The position numbers and the translations under genes are program-made. From Bacteroidales bacterium (lineage in GTDB: Bacteria > Bacteroidota > Bacteroidia > Bacteroidales > GCA-2748055): DNA of 64,000 nucleotides. The notes beneath the pieces were generated by a model. The model was not told where the DNA came from. It searched no databases and saw only the letters and a program-made list of their open reading frames with translations. Shown here one piece after another: positions 49,102-58,655 of this stretch (within the stretch, counting starts at the first letter, position 1; each line of letters opens with the position of its first letter). The stretch covers positions 105,396 through 169,395 of the forward strand of contig JAGLOO010000011.1 of the NCBI GenBank assembly GCA_023138875.1, written 5' to 3'.

Positions 49102-49770
49102 ATGCCGGAATTTCTGAATATTGAGTTGATGAACTGGGAAGATTTTCTCGACCTGGTTATCAGGACGGTCTTTAATCTATTGGTGGTCTTAATCATGGTA
49201 CGGTACCTTTATTACAAAACAACTCCCCGGAAGGACTACCTGTTTACCTATATATTGATCAGTCTGGTGGTTTTCTTTATGGTCTTTCTCCTGGAGAACA
49301 TCAAGATCGAACTTGGATTTGCCCTGGGACTTTTCGCAATCTTTGGCATCATCCGGTACCGGACAAGGCAGATCCCCATCCGGGAGATGACGTATTTGTT
49401 CCTGGTGATCGGGATCTCTGTAATCAATGCGCTGTCAAACAGGAAAGTAAGTTATGCAGAGTTACTTCTCACCAATGCAGTGTTATTATTTGTCACCTAC
49501 CTTCTGGAGAAGGTATTCCTGCTGAAGCACGAAACGAAGAAAGTGATCAATTATGAAAACGTTGATTTGATAAAGCCCGACAGAAGAGCAGAGTTAACAC
49601 GGGATCTTGAAGAACGCACGGGGCTTACTATCAATAGGTTAGATATAGGACGAATCGATTACCTGAGGGATTCTGCCAGGATCATTATTTATTACTTCGA
49701 GGATGATAACTGGTTGAATGATGGTGATGATGTCCTGCAAATGCCAGGGAATGACAACGATGACGATTAG
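49102..49770 (+). CDS. DUF4956-family membrane protein
   Basis: Multi-TM N-terminal half, LGFALGLFAIFGIIRYRTRQIPIREMTYLFLVIGISVINAL, cytosolic C-terminal domain. Confidence 0.88.
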   Translation: MPEFLNIELMNWEDFLDLVIRTVFNLLVVLIMVRYLYYKTTPRKDYLFTYILISLVVFFMVFLLENIKIELGFALGLFAIFGIIRYRTRQIPIREMTYLFLVIGISVINALSNRKVSYAELLLTNAVLLFVTYLLEKVFLLKHETKKVINYENVDLIKPDRRAELTRDLEERTGLTINRLDIGRIDYLRDSARIIIYYFEDDNWLNDGDDVLQMPGNDNDDD

Positions 49771-50440
49771 AAGATATTCCCTGTTTTTATCCATCCTTAT
49801 TCTGTTTACAACCGGAGAGTTGATCGGACAGCGGAAAGATTTTAGTTCATGGTACGAGTTTGAAATTGATAAAGGATTGAACAACGGAGTTGATCTTTCT
49901 TTAGAAGTCGAACAGCGATTTAAAAACAACAGTCTGAAATATGACCGCACTCAACTCACGTTGGCGGGCGAATACGATATAACCGATTATTTCAGTACTG
50001 CTGTCGGTTTTAGGGCATTGCTCACCACCAACCGGGAATTGCAGTTACAGAGAAGGTACAGGATGCATGTGGATGCAACAGGGAGTCACTCTATATCCGG
50101 ATTTGATCTCTCACTGCGACTGAGATTGCAGTATGGTTTTGATGACCAGGTTTTCGTTGGATATTTCAGAGACAACAACCTGGTGAACCGGAACAGGTTA
50201 AAGATTGAACACCATCTATTCGGATCCAGACTGGGATTTTTCGCAACCATAGAAAGCTGGCATATGTTCATCGGTGATCCCGGCCGTCTGTTTTACAAGA
50301 TGCGGTATTCAGCAGGGGCGCAGTATACCTTGAATTTCCGGTCCGAGTTCAGTCTCAGGTATATCCTGGAGGATGAATTCAATGTGGTTAATCCACTTCA
50401 GTCCCACATCCTTGTATTAGGCTATTCTCACAGTCTTTAA
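49751..50440 (+). CDS. DUF2490-family outer-membrane beta-barrel-like protein
   Basis: Signal-peptide-like N-terminus (SLFLSILILFTTGELIGQ), WYEFEIDKGLNNGVDLSLEVEQRFKNN...YDRTQLTLAGEYDITDYFSTAVGFRAL beta-strand pattern; overlaps the DUF4956 gene by 20 bp. Confidence 0.82.
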   Translation: MTTMTIRRYSLFLSILILFTTGELIGQRKDFSSWYEFEIDKGLNNGVDLSLEVEQRFKNNSLKYDRTQLTLAGEYDITDYFSTAVGFRALLTTNRELQLQRRYRMHVDATGSHSISGFDLSLRLRLQYGFDDQVFVGYFRDNNLVNRNRLKIEHHLFGSRLGFFATIESWHMFIGDPGRLFYKMRYSAGAQYTLNFRSEFSLRYILEDEFNVVNPLQSHILVLGYSHSL

Positions 50441-50446
50441 CAGGAG

Positions 50447-52657
50447 CTATTGCTTGATCAATTTACACACCTCCCTTATTTTCAGCCCATCGGAAATCTC
50501 AAGGGTGTACATTCCATCGGGCAGATAAGACAGGTTTGGAAGTTCAAAGCTGAATTCATATTCTGTTAATCCAATGTTTGACTGGAACACCATTCTCCCG
50601 TTCATGTCATACAAACAGATGCGTACCTTTGAGGAGGAGCTGTGGGGCAGGGAGACAAAGGTGCGGGACAGGTCTGAAGGGTTTGGATACACCCTCACTG
50701 TTTCCGGTTTCGGTATCACCAGGTCCCGGGCTAAACTTACCGGGATGCATAAGCCTCCCCATTTATCATCCATCCAACCAAGACGGTCATTGATCCAGGA
50801 TCGGAGATACAACATTTCTGCGCCATAGCTGTGAGCCACATAACTGTTGGGCCAGACATACATCCCAAAAATCGGCCATCGCCGAAAGTTCCTCCCAATG
50901 GCATCATCGAGTTCCGTCAGGAAGCTATCTATCAGTGTGGAGACTTCCAGGGGATCAAGAACGGTACCAGACAGTTCATCCCACCGGCAATACAGCTGGT
51001 TTCGGAACCATGGGTCCTGCATTGCCCTTGCCCACCAGTAGATGGTATTGGAAAGGGTGTAAGTCCAGTTTTTGGTGAGGTGGACATCCTCGGTATAGTC
51101 ATTGTTCCCGTAGGTGAGGTTGTAGTCCCACGGCGGACCGTTTACCAGTTTGCCTCCATTGGTATCTTTTTGCTTGTAGAAGTAGTGACTGAGCCTGAAT
51201 CCGTCCACATCCTTGGCAAATTCATTGAGTATCATCAGGTCAATGAATGATGGGATATCCAGGTAAGAGCGGTAGCCACTCACTGGGTCTTTAAAGTTCG
51301 GGGAGACCAGCGCCTGTTCAAATTTCAGAAGGTGTCCCCTGATGTAATTTCTCTGATCAACAGTGAGTTCATCGTATTCAGGATCGAAATACTGATAGGT
51401 GATGCGCCCATAACCTGATATGGGCGGCTGTACAGGCGATTCCCAGTAATGGATGGGATCCATTCCAGAGGTTTTGTCGACCCGCATCAAATACCCCCCC
51501 GATATATCAACAGCCGTTGTGTCCTTCGGGGTGAGTTTTGCCATATCCACCCGGTTCTTATCCCGCTTGATCTTTTCCGTGAGCACGTAGAGCCCTTTGT
51601 AACCATCGTTGATCACCAGTTCTATAAGCCTGGTCCGTGGTGCGTAGTGACCAAATTTTTCAAAGAGGCGGTAGGTGATGACATTCCTGATGAGGCTCTT
51701 ATCTCCGTAGGGACCGTACAGTACAAAGTCGTTTTCCTCTGGCAGGTCCAGCAGGGAAACATTGTTGTTGGTACCGCTGTCGGTCTGGGTCTCGATGCTA
51801 AAGGATTTCTTGGGGTATAGCCATAGTGACGACTCACCTCTCAGTTCGATGGATATCTGTCCGTCGTATTCGTTAAAAGGATCCTCTATTGAATTATACC
51901 TTCCATAGTCTTTGTAAATCAATCCCATCCGGGCCGTGATCCGGGGTTCATTTGGAATTACCTGCCCGTCAGTATCTATCACCATCAGAGGGAGGAGGGT
52001 GCTGTCTTCATGGAAAGGGAGATAAAACCATGAGGGCGTTTCATGGAAATAGTGATCTTCCGTGTGAATCCCTGCATGCAGAAAAATATTGCTGGAAAGA
52101 TCGGAAGAGCCTTCGGATATGTTGTGAACCTCTATGGCCAGCACATTATCGCCTGCAACCAGTTCCTCCTGTATGATCTCATTAATCCCAATCCTTAACG
52201 GATCCATTCCCTGGTATAGGCTGGCCTCATGGTGACCTTCGGCCGACTGATACCACAGGGTTGTGCTGCCCTTCGCTCGCATATTGTACCTGCCCAGTTC
52301 AGTACCATTCAGGTAAGCCACGAAGCCATCGTCAAAATCCACATCCAGGATAAGTTCGGCGATCACTCCGGGATCGGTTATCTCAAAATGGTACCTGCAA
52401 TATACTGAGATGGCCGGGTCAATGATTGTAAGATCATCACCATCACCATACCCCACACCCCCCTGTCCGCTGTCCCAGGTTGAGTCATCATACCCCCTGT
52501 TGATCCATGCAGGGTCCACCGGGGCGCCCGGGATAAGGTAGCGGCAAGTACTACCCACCCTCACAATGGATTCCCAGTGATCGATATCTCCTCCCATCAA
52601 CTGGAGAGGAAGAACAGAAAGCATTAGAACCGTCACATATTTCAGAACTGTTCTCAT
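50447..52657 (-). CDS. CotH kinase-family secreted protein with T9SS C-terminal sorting domain
   Basis: CotH motifs: GQISIELRGESSLWLYPKKSFSIETQ, FVLYGPYGDKSLIRNVITYRLFEKFGHYAPRTR, GLYVLTEKIKRDKNRVDMAKL, GGYLMRVDKT, GPPWDYNLTYGN; C-terminal VRVYPNPSDLS...VCKLIKQ. Confidence 0.9.
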   Translation of the reverse strand: MRTVLKYVTVLMLSVLPLQLMGGDIDHWESIVRVGSTCRYLIPGAPVDPAWINRGYDDSTWDSGQGGVGYGDGDDLTIIDPAISVYCRYHFEITDPGVIAELILDVDFDDGFVAYLNGTELGRYNMRAKGSTTLWYQSAEGHHEASLYQGMDPLRIGINEIIQEELVAGDNVLAIEVHNISEGSSDLSSNIFLHAGIHTEDHYFHETPSWFYLPFHEDSTLLPLMVIDTDGQVIPNEPRITARMGLIYKDYGRYNSIEDPFNEYDGQISIELRGESSLWLYPKKSFSIETQTDSGTNNNVSLLDLPEENDFVLYGPYGDKSLIRNVITYRLFEKFGHYAPRTRLIELVINDGYKGLYVLTEKIKRDKNRVDMAKLTPKDTTAVDISGGYLMRVDKTSGMDPIHYWESPVQPPISGYGRITYQYFDPEYDELTVDQRNYIRGHLLKFEQALVSPNFKDPVSGYRSYLDIPSFIDLMILNEFAKDVDGFRLSHYFYKQKDTNGGKLVNGPPWDYNLTYGNNDYTEDVHLTKNWTYTLSNTIYWWARAMQDPWFRNQLYCRWDELSGTVLDPLEVSTLIDSFLTELDDAIGRNFRRWPIFGMYVWPNSYVAHSYGAEMLYLRSWINDRLGWMDDKWGGLCIPVSLARDLVIPKPETVRVYPNPSDLSRTFVSLPHSSSSKVRICLYDMNGRMVFQSNIGLTEYEFSFELPNLSYLPDGMYTLEISDGLKIREVCKLIKQ

Positions 52658-52770
52658 TTATATGGGCAATTGGTTTTGGAACATTCTGCTATGAATAAGG
52701 ACAAAGATAATCTTCGAAGGGTTGTAATCACAGAAAGGAATGAAAACTTTTTTTATGAAACCGGGTTATT

Positions 52771-53469
52771 ATGAATGTAATGGAAAAGGTTTCAGAGGAT
52801 ATTTTATCTATACTAACAGAATGTTCGCTATTCAATGGATTGAACCAGGATGAACTTTCAGAGATCCTCTCCGGGATTTCTAACCAGGTAAGGACCTATG
52901 CAAAGGGCGATCTGATTGCTTTGGCAGGTGATGAAGTTTTTTTTCTGCATATCATATTCAGGGGGAGCGTCAGAGGAGAGATGGTGGATTTCGCCGGCAA
53001 GGTCATTAAGATCGAGGATATTATTCCGCCTCGTCCACTGGCTCCTGCCTTCGTATTTGGGAAGCAGAACAGATACCCGGTGAATATCATAGCCAATGAC
53101 CATGTGGAAATCATATCAATCCCCAGGGACTCTTTCCTGATGATGATGCAGAGCAGTGAGTTGATTCTAAGGAACTTTGTGGACAATGTATCGAGCCGGG
53201 GGCAGTTTCTCTCCAATAAAATCAAATTTCTCTCTTTCTCGACCATTAAAGGGAAGCTGGCCCAGTACCTCCTGGACCTCTCCGGGAAAGTAGATTCTGA
53301 CCGGCTGACCCTGCCGTTTTCTCAGTCCCAGCTGTCGGAGCTATTTGGTGTCACGCGCCCTTCTGTAGGTCGTGCCATCAGTGAAATGAACCAGGACGGG
53401 ATCATCAGGAGTGAAGGGAAAGAGGTGATTCTGCTTGATAAATCAAGACTCTCAGCATTGTTAAAGTAG
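52771..53469 (+). CDS. Crp/Fnr-family transcriptional regulator
   Basis: N-terminal cyclic-nucleotide-binding-like domain (FNGLNQDELSEILSGI...YAKGDLIALAGDE) and C-terminal HTH SQSQLSELFGVTRPSVGRAISEMNQDGII. Confidence 0.93.
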   Translation: MNVMEKVSEDILSILTECSLFNGLNQDELSEILSGISNQVRTYAKGDLIALAGDEVFFLHIIFRGSVRGEMVDFAGKVIKIEDIIPPRPLAPAFVFGKQNRYPVNIIANDHVEIISIPRDSFLMMMQSSELILRNFVDNVSSRGQFLSNKIKFLSFSTIKGKLAQYLLDLSGKVDSDRLTLPFSQSQLSELFGVTRPSVGRAISEMNQDGIIRSEGKEVILLDKSRLSALLK

Positions 53470-53537
53470 GTAATAATAAGAGGACTTTTGACAGCCTTTA
53501 AAACTCCTTTATTCCAAAGGTGCTGTCCACTGTTCCT

Positions 53538-54593
53538 TTAGCAAATTCTGGGTAATTGCTCCCCCGAGATCATGTCAATAATGCGGGTGGTGCCAATGGT
53601 CGTTTCCAGATGAAGGATACCCGGATGTGTGGCTGTAACCCTGCCAATGATGCGGCTTTCCCGTCCCTCATCGTGCGACCGCATGATGGCCAGCACCTCC
53701 CCGGCATGTTCTTCCGGCAGGATCACCAGGATCTTTCCTTCATTGGCAATGTAAAGCGGATCAAATCCCATGAGCTCGCAGGCACCGCGAACACCGTTGT
53801 TTACGGGAAGGACATTTTCAAAAAGGGTTATCCCGGTACCGGAAGATTGACAGATCTCATTCAGGGCACTGGCCAGTCCACCTCGTGTCGGATCCCTCAA
53901 TACATGAATGTCAGGTTGTCTTTTAAATACCTCCTGCATCATGCCATTCAACGGCATGGTGTCGCTCTCAACCGGAGAATCAAGGGCCAGTCCTTCACGG
54001 GTCAACATGATGGAGATCCCATGATCTCCTATTGTCCCGTTGATGATCACCACATCACCTTCTTTGCACCGGATTGGTGCAATATTCAGTCCTGGAAGAA
54101 CCTGCCCAATTCCTGTTGTATTGATAAAGATCCGGTCCCCTTTGCCCTTTTCCACCACTTTGGTGTCGCCGGTAACAATTTTCACACCTGCTGTAAGGGC
54201 TGCATTCCCGATGGATTGGACAACTTTCCACAGTTCCTCCAGGAGGAATCCCTCTTCCAGGATGAAGGCCAGTGAAATGTATAAGGGTTTTGCCCCACAA
54301 CAAACCAGGTCATTGACTGTTCCGTTGATGGCAAGATCGCCAATATCACCTCCCGGGAAAAAGATAGGATTCACCACGAAAGAATCGGTTGTAAAAGCCA
54401 ACTGTCCTTTGATTGCCGGAAGGAACGCTCCGTCATGACCCTGCATCAGAAATTCGTTTCCCAGTCCGGTATAGAACATTTTCTCGATCAGCTGGTTCGT
54501 CAGTTTCCCCCCTCCACCATGGGCCATCAGGATGTGTTCATGTTCTGACTTTGGAATGGGACACTGGAGACTGTATGTACCTGTTCGGGCCAT
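53538..54593 (-). CDS. hypE: Hydrogenase expression/formation protein HypE
   Basis: MAHGGGGKLTNQLIEKMF, GHDGAFLPAIKGQLAFTTDSFVVNPIFFPGGDIGDLAINGTVNDL, DPTRGGLASALNEI, C-terminal ...GEQLPRIC; Met at 54593 chosen, 4 bp after hypD. Confidence 0.96.
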   Translation of the reverse strand: MARTGTYSLQCPIPKSEHEHILMAHGGGGKLTNQLIEKMFYTGLGNEFLMQGHDGAFLPAIKGQLAFTTDSFVVNPIFFPGGDIGDLAINGTVNDLVCCGAKPLYISLAFILEEGFLLEELWKVVQSIGNAALTAGVKIVTGDTKVVEKGKGDRIFINTTGIGQVLPGLNIAPIRCKEGDVVIINGTIGDHGISIMLTREGLALDSPVESDTMPLNGMMQEVFKRQPDIHVLRDPTRGGLASALNEICQSSGTGITLFENVLPVNNGVRGACELMGFDPLYIANEGKILVILPEEHAGEVLAIMRSHDEGRESRIIGRVTATHPGILHLETTIGTTRIIDMISGEQLPRIC

Positions 54594-54597
54594 GGGG

Positions 54598-55704
54598 TCA
54601 ATTTCTTTGGTTGGGGATTGCTGCCCTGTTGTACCTGTAATAAGCTGCACACGCACCTTCCGATGAAACCATGGGGGCTCCCAGCGGCTTCTCCGGTGTG
54701 CATGAGGAGCCAAACGACATGCAATCAGAAGGCTTTTTTTGTCCGGTCAGGATGGCACCGGCGATGCACGATCCGGATTCCTCTGATTCCATGTGCTGGA
54801 GATTAAACCTTAATACTGCATCAAATTTCCGGTACCCGTCAGCCAGGCGAAATCCACTGATGGGAATGGTCCCGATACCCCTCCAGTTCCTGTCGGTGGG
54901 TTCAAACACCTCGCCAAGGATTTTCTGTGCGGCTCTATTCCCCTCGGCCCTTACTGAGCGGGGATAAGCATTTTCAACCCCGTATCGTTGCTGCTCCAGC
55001 ATCTGCAGGGTCCTGTATATTCCCAGCAGGATATCCACCGGTTCGAACCCGGTCACCACGATGGGCACCTTGTATTTCTCTGCTACGGGAATATATTCAT
55101 AAGTACCCATAACGGTGCATACATGTCCGGCAGCAAGGAAACCGTCAATCCGGTTATCCTCGGAACTAAGCAGTGCTTCAATGGCCGGTGGAACGAGAAC
55201 ATGCGAAATAAGTACAGAGAAATTTTCCAGGTTGCGTTTCCGGGCTTCTTTAATGGCCATGGCCACAGCGGGGGCAGTAGTTTCAAATCCCACAGCAAAG
55301 AATACCACCTGCTTTCCCGGATTCCCGGCAGCAATATCAAGGACGTCCAATGGGGAATAGACCATCCGGATGTCTCCTCCCAGGGCCTTAACCCTGAGGA
55401 GATCTGTATGTGATCCCGGAACCCTTAACATGTCACCAAAGGATGTGAGGATCACTTCAGGATATTCACCCAACGCTATCGCCCTGTCGATCATTTCAAC
55501 CGGTGTGACACAGACCGGACAGCCCGGGCCATGGATCAGGGTGATCTCCGATGGGAGAATCTGCATCAGGCCATATTTCATAATGGAATGGGTCTGACCA
55601 CCGCAGATCTCCATGATGGTCCATTTCCTGGTCACCTCTTTCCTGATCTTCCGGGAAAGGTTGTTCACCAGGTCCCTGTTCCTGTATTCATCAATATGCT
55701 TCAT
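54598..55704 (-). CDS. hypD: Hydrogenase formation protein HypD
   Basis: [83 protein letters not shown]. Confidence 0.97.
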   Translation of the reverse strand: MKHIDEYRNRDLVNNLSRKIRKEVTRKWTIMEICGGQTHSIMKYGLMQILPSEITLIHGPGCPVCVTPVEMIDRAIALGEYPEVILTSFGDMLRVPGSHTDLLRVKALGGDIRMVYSPLDVLDIAAGNPGKQVVFFAVGFETTAPAVAMAIKEARKRNLENFSVLISHVLVPPAIEALLSSEDNRIDGFLAAGHVCTVMGTYEYIPVAEKYKVPIVVTGFEPVDILLGIYRTLQMLEQQRYGVENAYPRSVRAEGNRAAQKILGEVFEPTDRNWRGIGTIPISGFRLADGYRKFDAVLRFNLQHMESEESGSCIAGAILTGQKKPSDCMSFGSSCTPEKPLGAPMVSSEGACAAYYRYNRAAIPNQRN

Positions 55705-55933
55705 CTGTTTCCCCCATCTCGCGAAGCGCATTCAGGGTATACTCTGCGTCTTTCTCATCTACCTTACTGAGCGCAGTACCCACATGGGCCATGATATAAT
55801 CGCCCACCTTCACATCGTCCAGCCATTGAATGGAAATATCCCTGACAGCCTCTCCGAACTGAACCCTGGCCATCTTTATATCGGGATTACTTGTATCGAT
55901 GGATAGAATTCTACCCGGTACTGCCAAACACAT
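55691..55933 (-). CDS. hypC: HypC/HybG/HupF-family hydrogenase formation chaperone
   Basis: [13 protein letters not shown]...[24 protein letters not shown]; overlaps hypD by 14 bp. Confidence 0.96.
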   Translation of the reverse strand: MCLAVPGRILSIDTSNPDIKMARVQFGEAVRDISIQWLDDVKVGDYIMAHVGTALSKVDEKDAEYTLNALREMGETDEAY

Positions 55934-55943
55934 AAAATCCTCC

Positions 55944-55970
55944 TATTTGACTTTAAATATATGTCAAATA
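55944..55970. promoter_or_regulatory. Inverted repeat TATTTGAC-N11-GTCAAATA between divergent hypC and hypF
   Basis: Perfect 8-bp arms, with a further GTCAAA at 55980..55985. Confidence 0.4.
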
Positions 55971-56017
55971 ATCTTGCGGGTCAAAGTATTGATATTTCTT
56001 TTTAAATTACATGGGTA

Positions 56018-58291
56018 ATGAAAGAAGTAACTTACAGGCTCCTGGTCACCGGACTGGTTCAGGGGGTCGGATTCCGGCCCTTCATTTACAGGCTGGCAAG
56101 AGTACATGAACTTCAGGGTTGGGTTGAGAACCGGAATAATGGTGTGGTGGTGAAAGTTACCGGAGCCGGTAAAAGGATACAGAAATTCCATGATGACCTG
56201 GTGAGCCGGGCTCCTGATGCCTCATCCATCGAGGCGATTGAATTTGAAAGAGCAGACCATGAGCCGTTTAGTTCTTTCGAGATACGGGAGAGTGCCGATA
56301 TTGCCATGGGTGTTACCGAAATCAGTCCGGATATTGCAGTTTGTCCGGATTGTCTTGCCGATATGAAGGCCCAGGTCCACAGGATCAATTATCCGCTGAT
56401 TAATTGTACCCATTGTGGTCCAAGGTTTACCATTATCCGTGATCTGCCTTATGACCGTCCCCATACCACCATGGCTCCATTCCGGATGTGCCCTGATTGC
56501 CGGTCAGAATTTGAAAACATCATGGACCGCCGGTTTCATGCGCAGCCGGTGGCATGCAACCGATGCGGCCCGGTATACAGGATGCAGTCAGGAGAAGGGA
56601 TCACAGAAAACCTGCATGAGATCCTGGTCAGAATAAAGGATTCCATTGCAGAAGGCGCCCTGCTGGCAGTCAAGGGTACGGGGGGATTTCACCTGGTGAG
56701 TGATGCTTTCAGCAGGGAAGGGGTAAAGAAACTGAGGCGGATGAAGCAGCGGGACGGGAAGCCTTTTGCACTCATGTTCAGAAATGTGGAAGAGGCCCGC
56801 CTTTACGTTGAGATCAGTCCTGTCGAGGAGGATCTGCTTTCCTCATGGCGCAGGCCCATTGTATTGCTCAGTAAGAAGCAGGAGATCACCGAAGGAATTT
56901 CAGACGGTCTGTCGACCCTGGGTATCATGTTGCCCTACATGCCGTTCCATCACCTGATGTTTGAACATTTGGATACTCCTGCGCTGGTAATGACCAGTGG
57001 GAACTTCTCAAACGAGCCCATCCTGATATCAAATGGAGAGGTAACGGATCAGTTTTCCGGACATGTGGATGGTATCATCACCTATAACCGGGAGATTTTT
57101 AACCGGGTGGATGACTCTGTAGCTGCAGTGATCCGGCAAACTCCTGTGGTGTTTCGGCGTGCACGCGGATACGCACCTGCTCCCATCAGGACTGGGCTGA
57201 ACCTTGAAGGGATCCTGGGGACAGGCGCCGAATTGACAGGTTCTTTCTGTATGGGAAAAGGTCAGCATGCCATCATGAGCCAGTATGCAGGTGATCTGAA
57301 AAACCTGGAGACATTCGATTTCTACCGGGAAATCTATGAGCGGTTCTGCCGCATGTTCAGGTTCACCCCGGAGCTGGTGGTGAGCGATCTGCATCCCGAT
57401 TATCTCTCTACCCGCTTTGCACTCCAGTTGGTTGAGGAGCATTCCGGCATAGAACACCTCAGCGTTCAGCATCACCATGCTCATATTGCATCGGGTATGC
57501 TTAATTCCGGTCTTGAGGGAGAGGTGATCGGCTTCTGCTTTGATGGTGCCGGATTGGGGACGGATGGCAGCCTCTGGGGAGCTGAGGTGATGAAAGCCGG
57601 TTACCTGGATTTTGAACGGTTATTTCATTTTGAAAACATATCCTTGCCGGGGGGTGACAAGGCCACGGACGAGCCCTGGAGGATGGCAGTATCCTACCTG
57701 TACAGGAGTTTTGGAGATGGGTTGTGGGACTTGAAAATACCTTTGATTGAAACATTTTCGGGCAAGGAAATCAGTAACATCATGTCATTGATCGATAAAA
57801 AGATCAATTCGCCCCTGGCATCCAGCGCAGGCAGGTTGTTTGATGCAGTGGCGGCCATTACCGGACTCAACTACAAATCCACTTACCAGGCCGAAGCTCC
57901 CATGTTGCTCGAATCGGCCATCGATCGCTCCGAACAAGGGTGTTATGCTTTTGAATTAGTGGATCGGCAGATCTCATTCCTTCACATGATCCGTCAGATC
58001 GTGGATGATATTCACAGCGGCATATCCACCGGGAGGATCGCTGCAAAGTTTCATCATACGCTTGTTGAACTTATCCTGCGGCTGGCCACCGAGATCAGGA
58101 GCCAGTATGGATTAGACCGGGTTGTACTTGGAGGAGGGACCTTTCAAAACAGGTATCTGACAAAAAAAGTGCTTGATAAACTGGAAAGTGAGCGATTTGA
58201 AGTGTATCTTCCGGACAGGATCCCGGTGAATGACCAGGGAATAGCACCGGGACAGCTGGCCATCGGGGCCCACAGGAGGGGATCCTGGTAA
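56018..58291 (+). CDS. hypF: Carbamoyltransferase HypF
   Basis: Acylphosphatase domain (LVTGLVQGVGFRPFIYRLA), zinc fingers (CPDCLADM...CTHCGPRFTI, CPDCRSEF...CNRCGP), YrdC-like and Kae1-like domains (QHHHAHIASGML, FCFDGAGLGTDGSLWGAE, VVLGGGTFQN). Confidence 0.97.
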   Translation: MKEVTYRLLVTGLVQGVGFRPFIYRLARVHELQGWVENRNNGVVVKVTGAGKRIQKFHDDLVSRAPDASSIEAIEFERADHEPFSSFEIRESADIAMGVTEISPDIAVCPDCLADMKAQVHRINYPLINCTHCGPRFTIIRDLPYDRPHTTMAPFRMCPDCRSEFENIMDRRFHAQPVACNRCGPVYRMQSGEGITENLHEILVRIKDSIAEGALLAVKGTGGFHLVSDAFSREGVKKLRRMKQRDGKPFALMFRNVEEARLYVEISPVEEDLLSSWRRPIVLLSKKQEITEGISDGLSTLGIMLPYMPFHHLMFEHLDTPALVMTSGNFSNEPILISNGEVTDQFSGHVDGIITYNREIFNRVDDSVAAVIRQTPVVFRRARGYAPAPIRTGLNLEGILGTGAELTGSFCMGKGQHAIMSQYAGDLKNLETFDFYREIYERFCRMFRFTPELVVSDLHPDYLSTRFALQLVEEHSGIEHLSVQHHHAHIASGMLNSGLEGEVIGFCFDGAGLGTDGSLWGAEVMKAGYLDFERLFHFENISLPGGDKATDEPWRMAVSYLYRSFGDGLWDLKIPLIETFSGKEISNIMSLIDKKINSPLASSAGRLFDAVAAITGLNYKSTYQAEAPMLLESAIDRSEQGCYAFELVDRQISFLHMIRQIVDDIHSGISTGRIAAKFHHTLVELILRLATEIRSQYGLDRVVLGGGTFQNRYLTKKVLDKLESERFEVYLPDRIPVNDQGIAPGQLAIGAHRRGSW

Positions 58292-58302
58292 ATAATTAAC
58301 AG

Positions 58303-58653
58303 ATGCACGAGCTATCTATTGCCATAAGCATCGTGGATATTGCCTCCAGGCAGGCTGAGGCAGCATCGGCAATGTCAGTCAGCCGGGTTGAGCTCGATAT
58401 CGGGACCATGTCGGGGATTGAATACGAATCACTGAAATTCGCCCTCTCGGTGGCTGTGAAAGACAGCATTCTTGAGGGGACAGAATTCAGGATCAATCGC
58501 GTTGAACCCCTTTGCGAGTGTCTCTCCTGCACCCACCTCTTTATTCCCAACGGATTATTCGGACAGTGTCCGGAATGCGGTGAAAAAAATACATCCCTGA
58601 TCCGGGGGAAGGAATTGCAGATAAAATCGTTGTTAGTTGAACAAAAGGAATAA
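58303..58653 (+). CDS. hypA: Hydrogenase maturation nickel metallochaperone HypA
   Basis: MHELSIAISIVDIA; Zn site CECLSCTHLFIPNGLFGQCPECGE. Confidence 0.96.
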   Translation: MHELSIAISIVDIASRQAEAASAMSVSRVELDIGTMSGIEYESLKFALSVAVKDSILEGTEFRINRVEPLCECLSCTHLFIPNGLFGQCPECGEKNTSLIRGKELQIKSLLVEQKE

Positions 58654-58655
58654 TT

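Noticed and set aside
53490-53527. GACAGC...GCTGTC hairpin between crp and hypE considered as a bidirectional terminator
   Set aside because: Only 6-bp core arms with mismatches and no good T-run on either strand; too weak to list as a feature.
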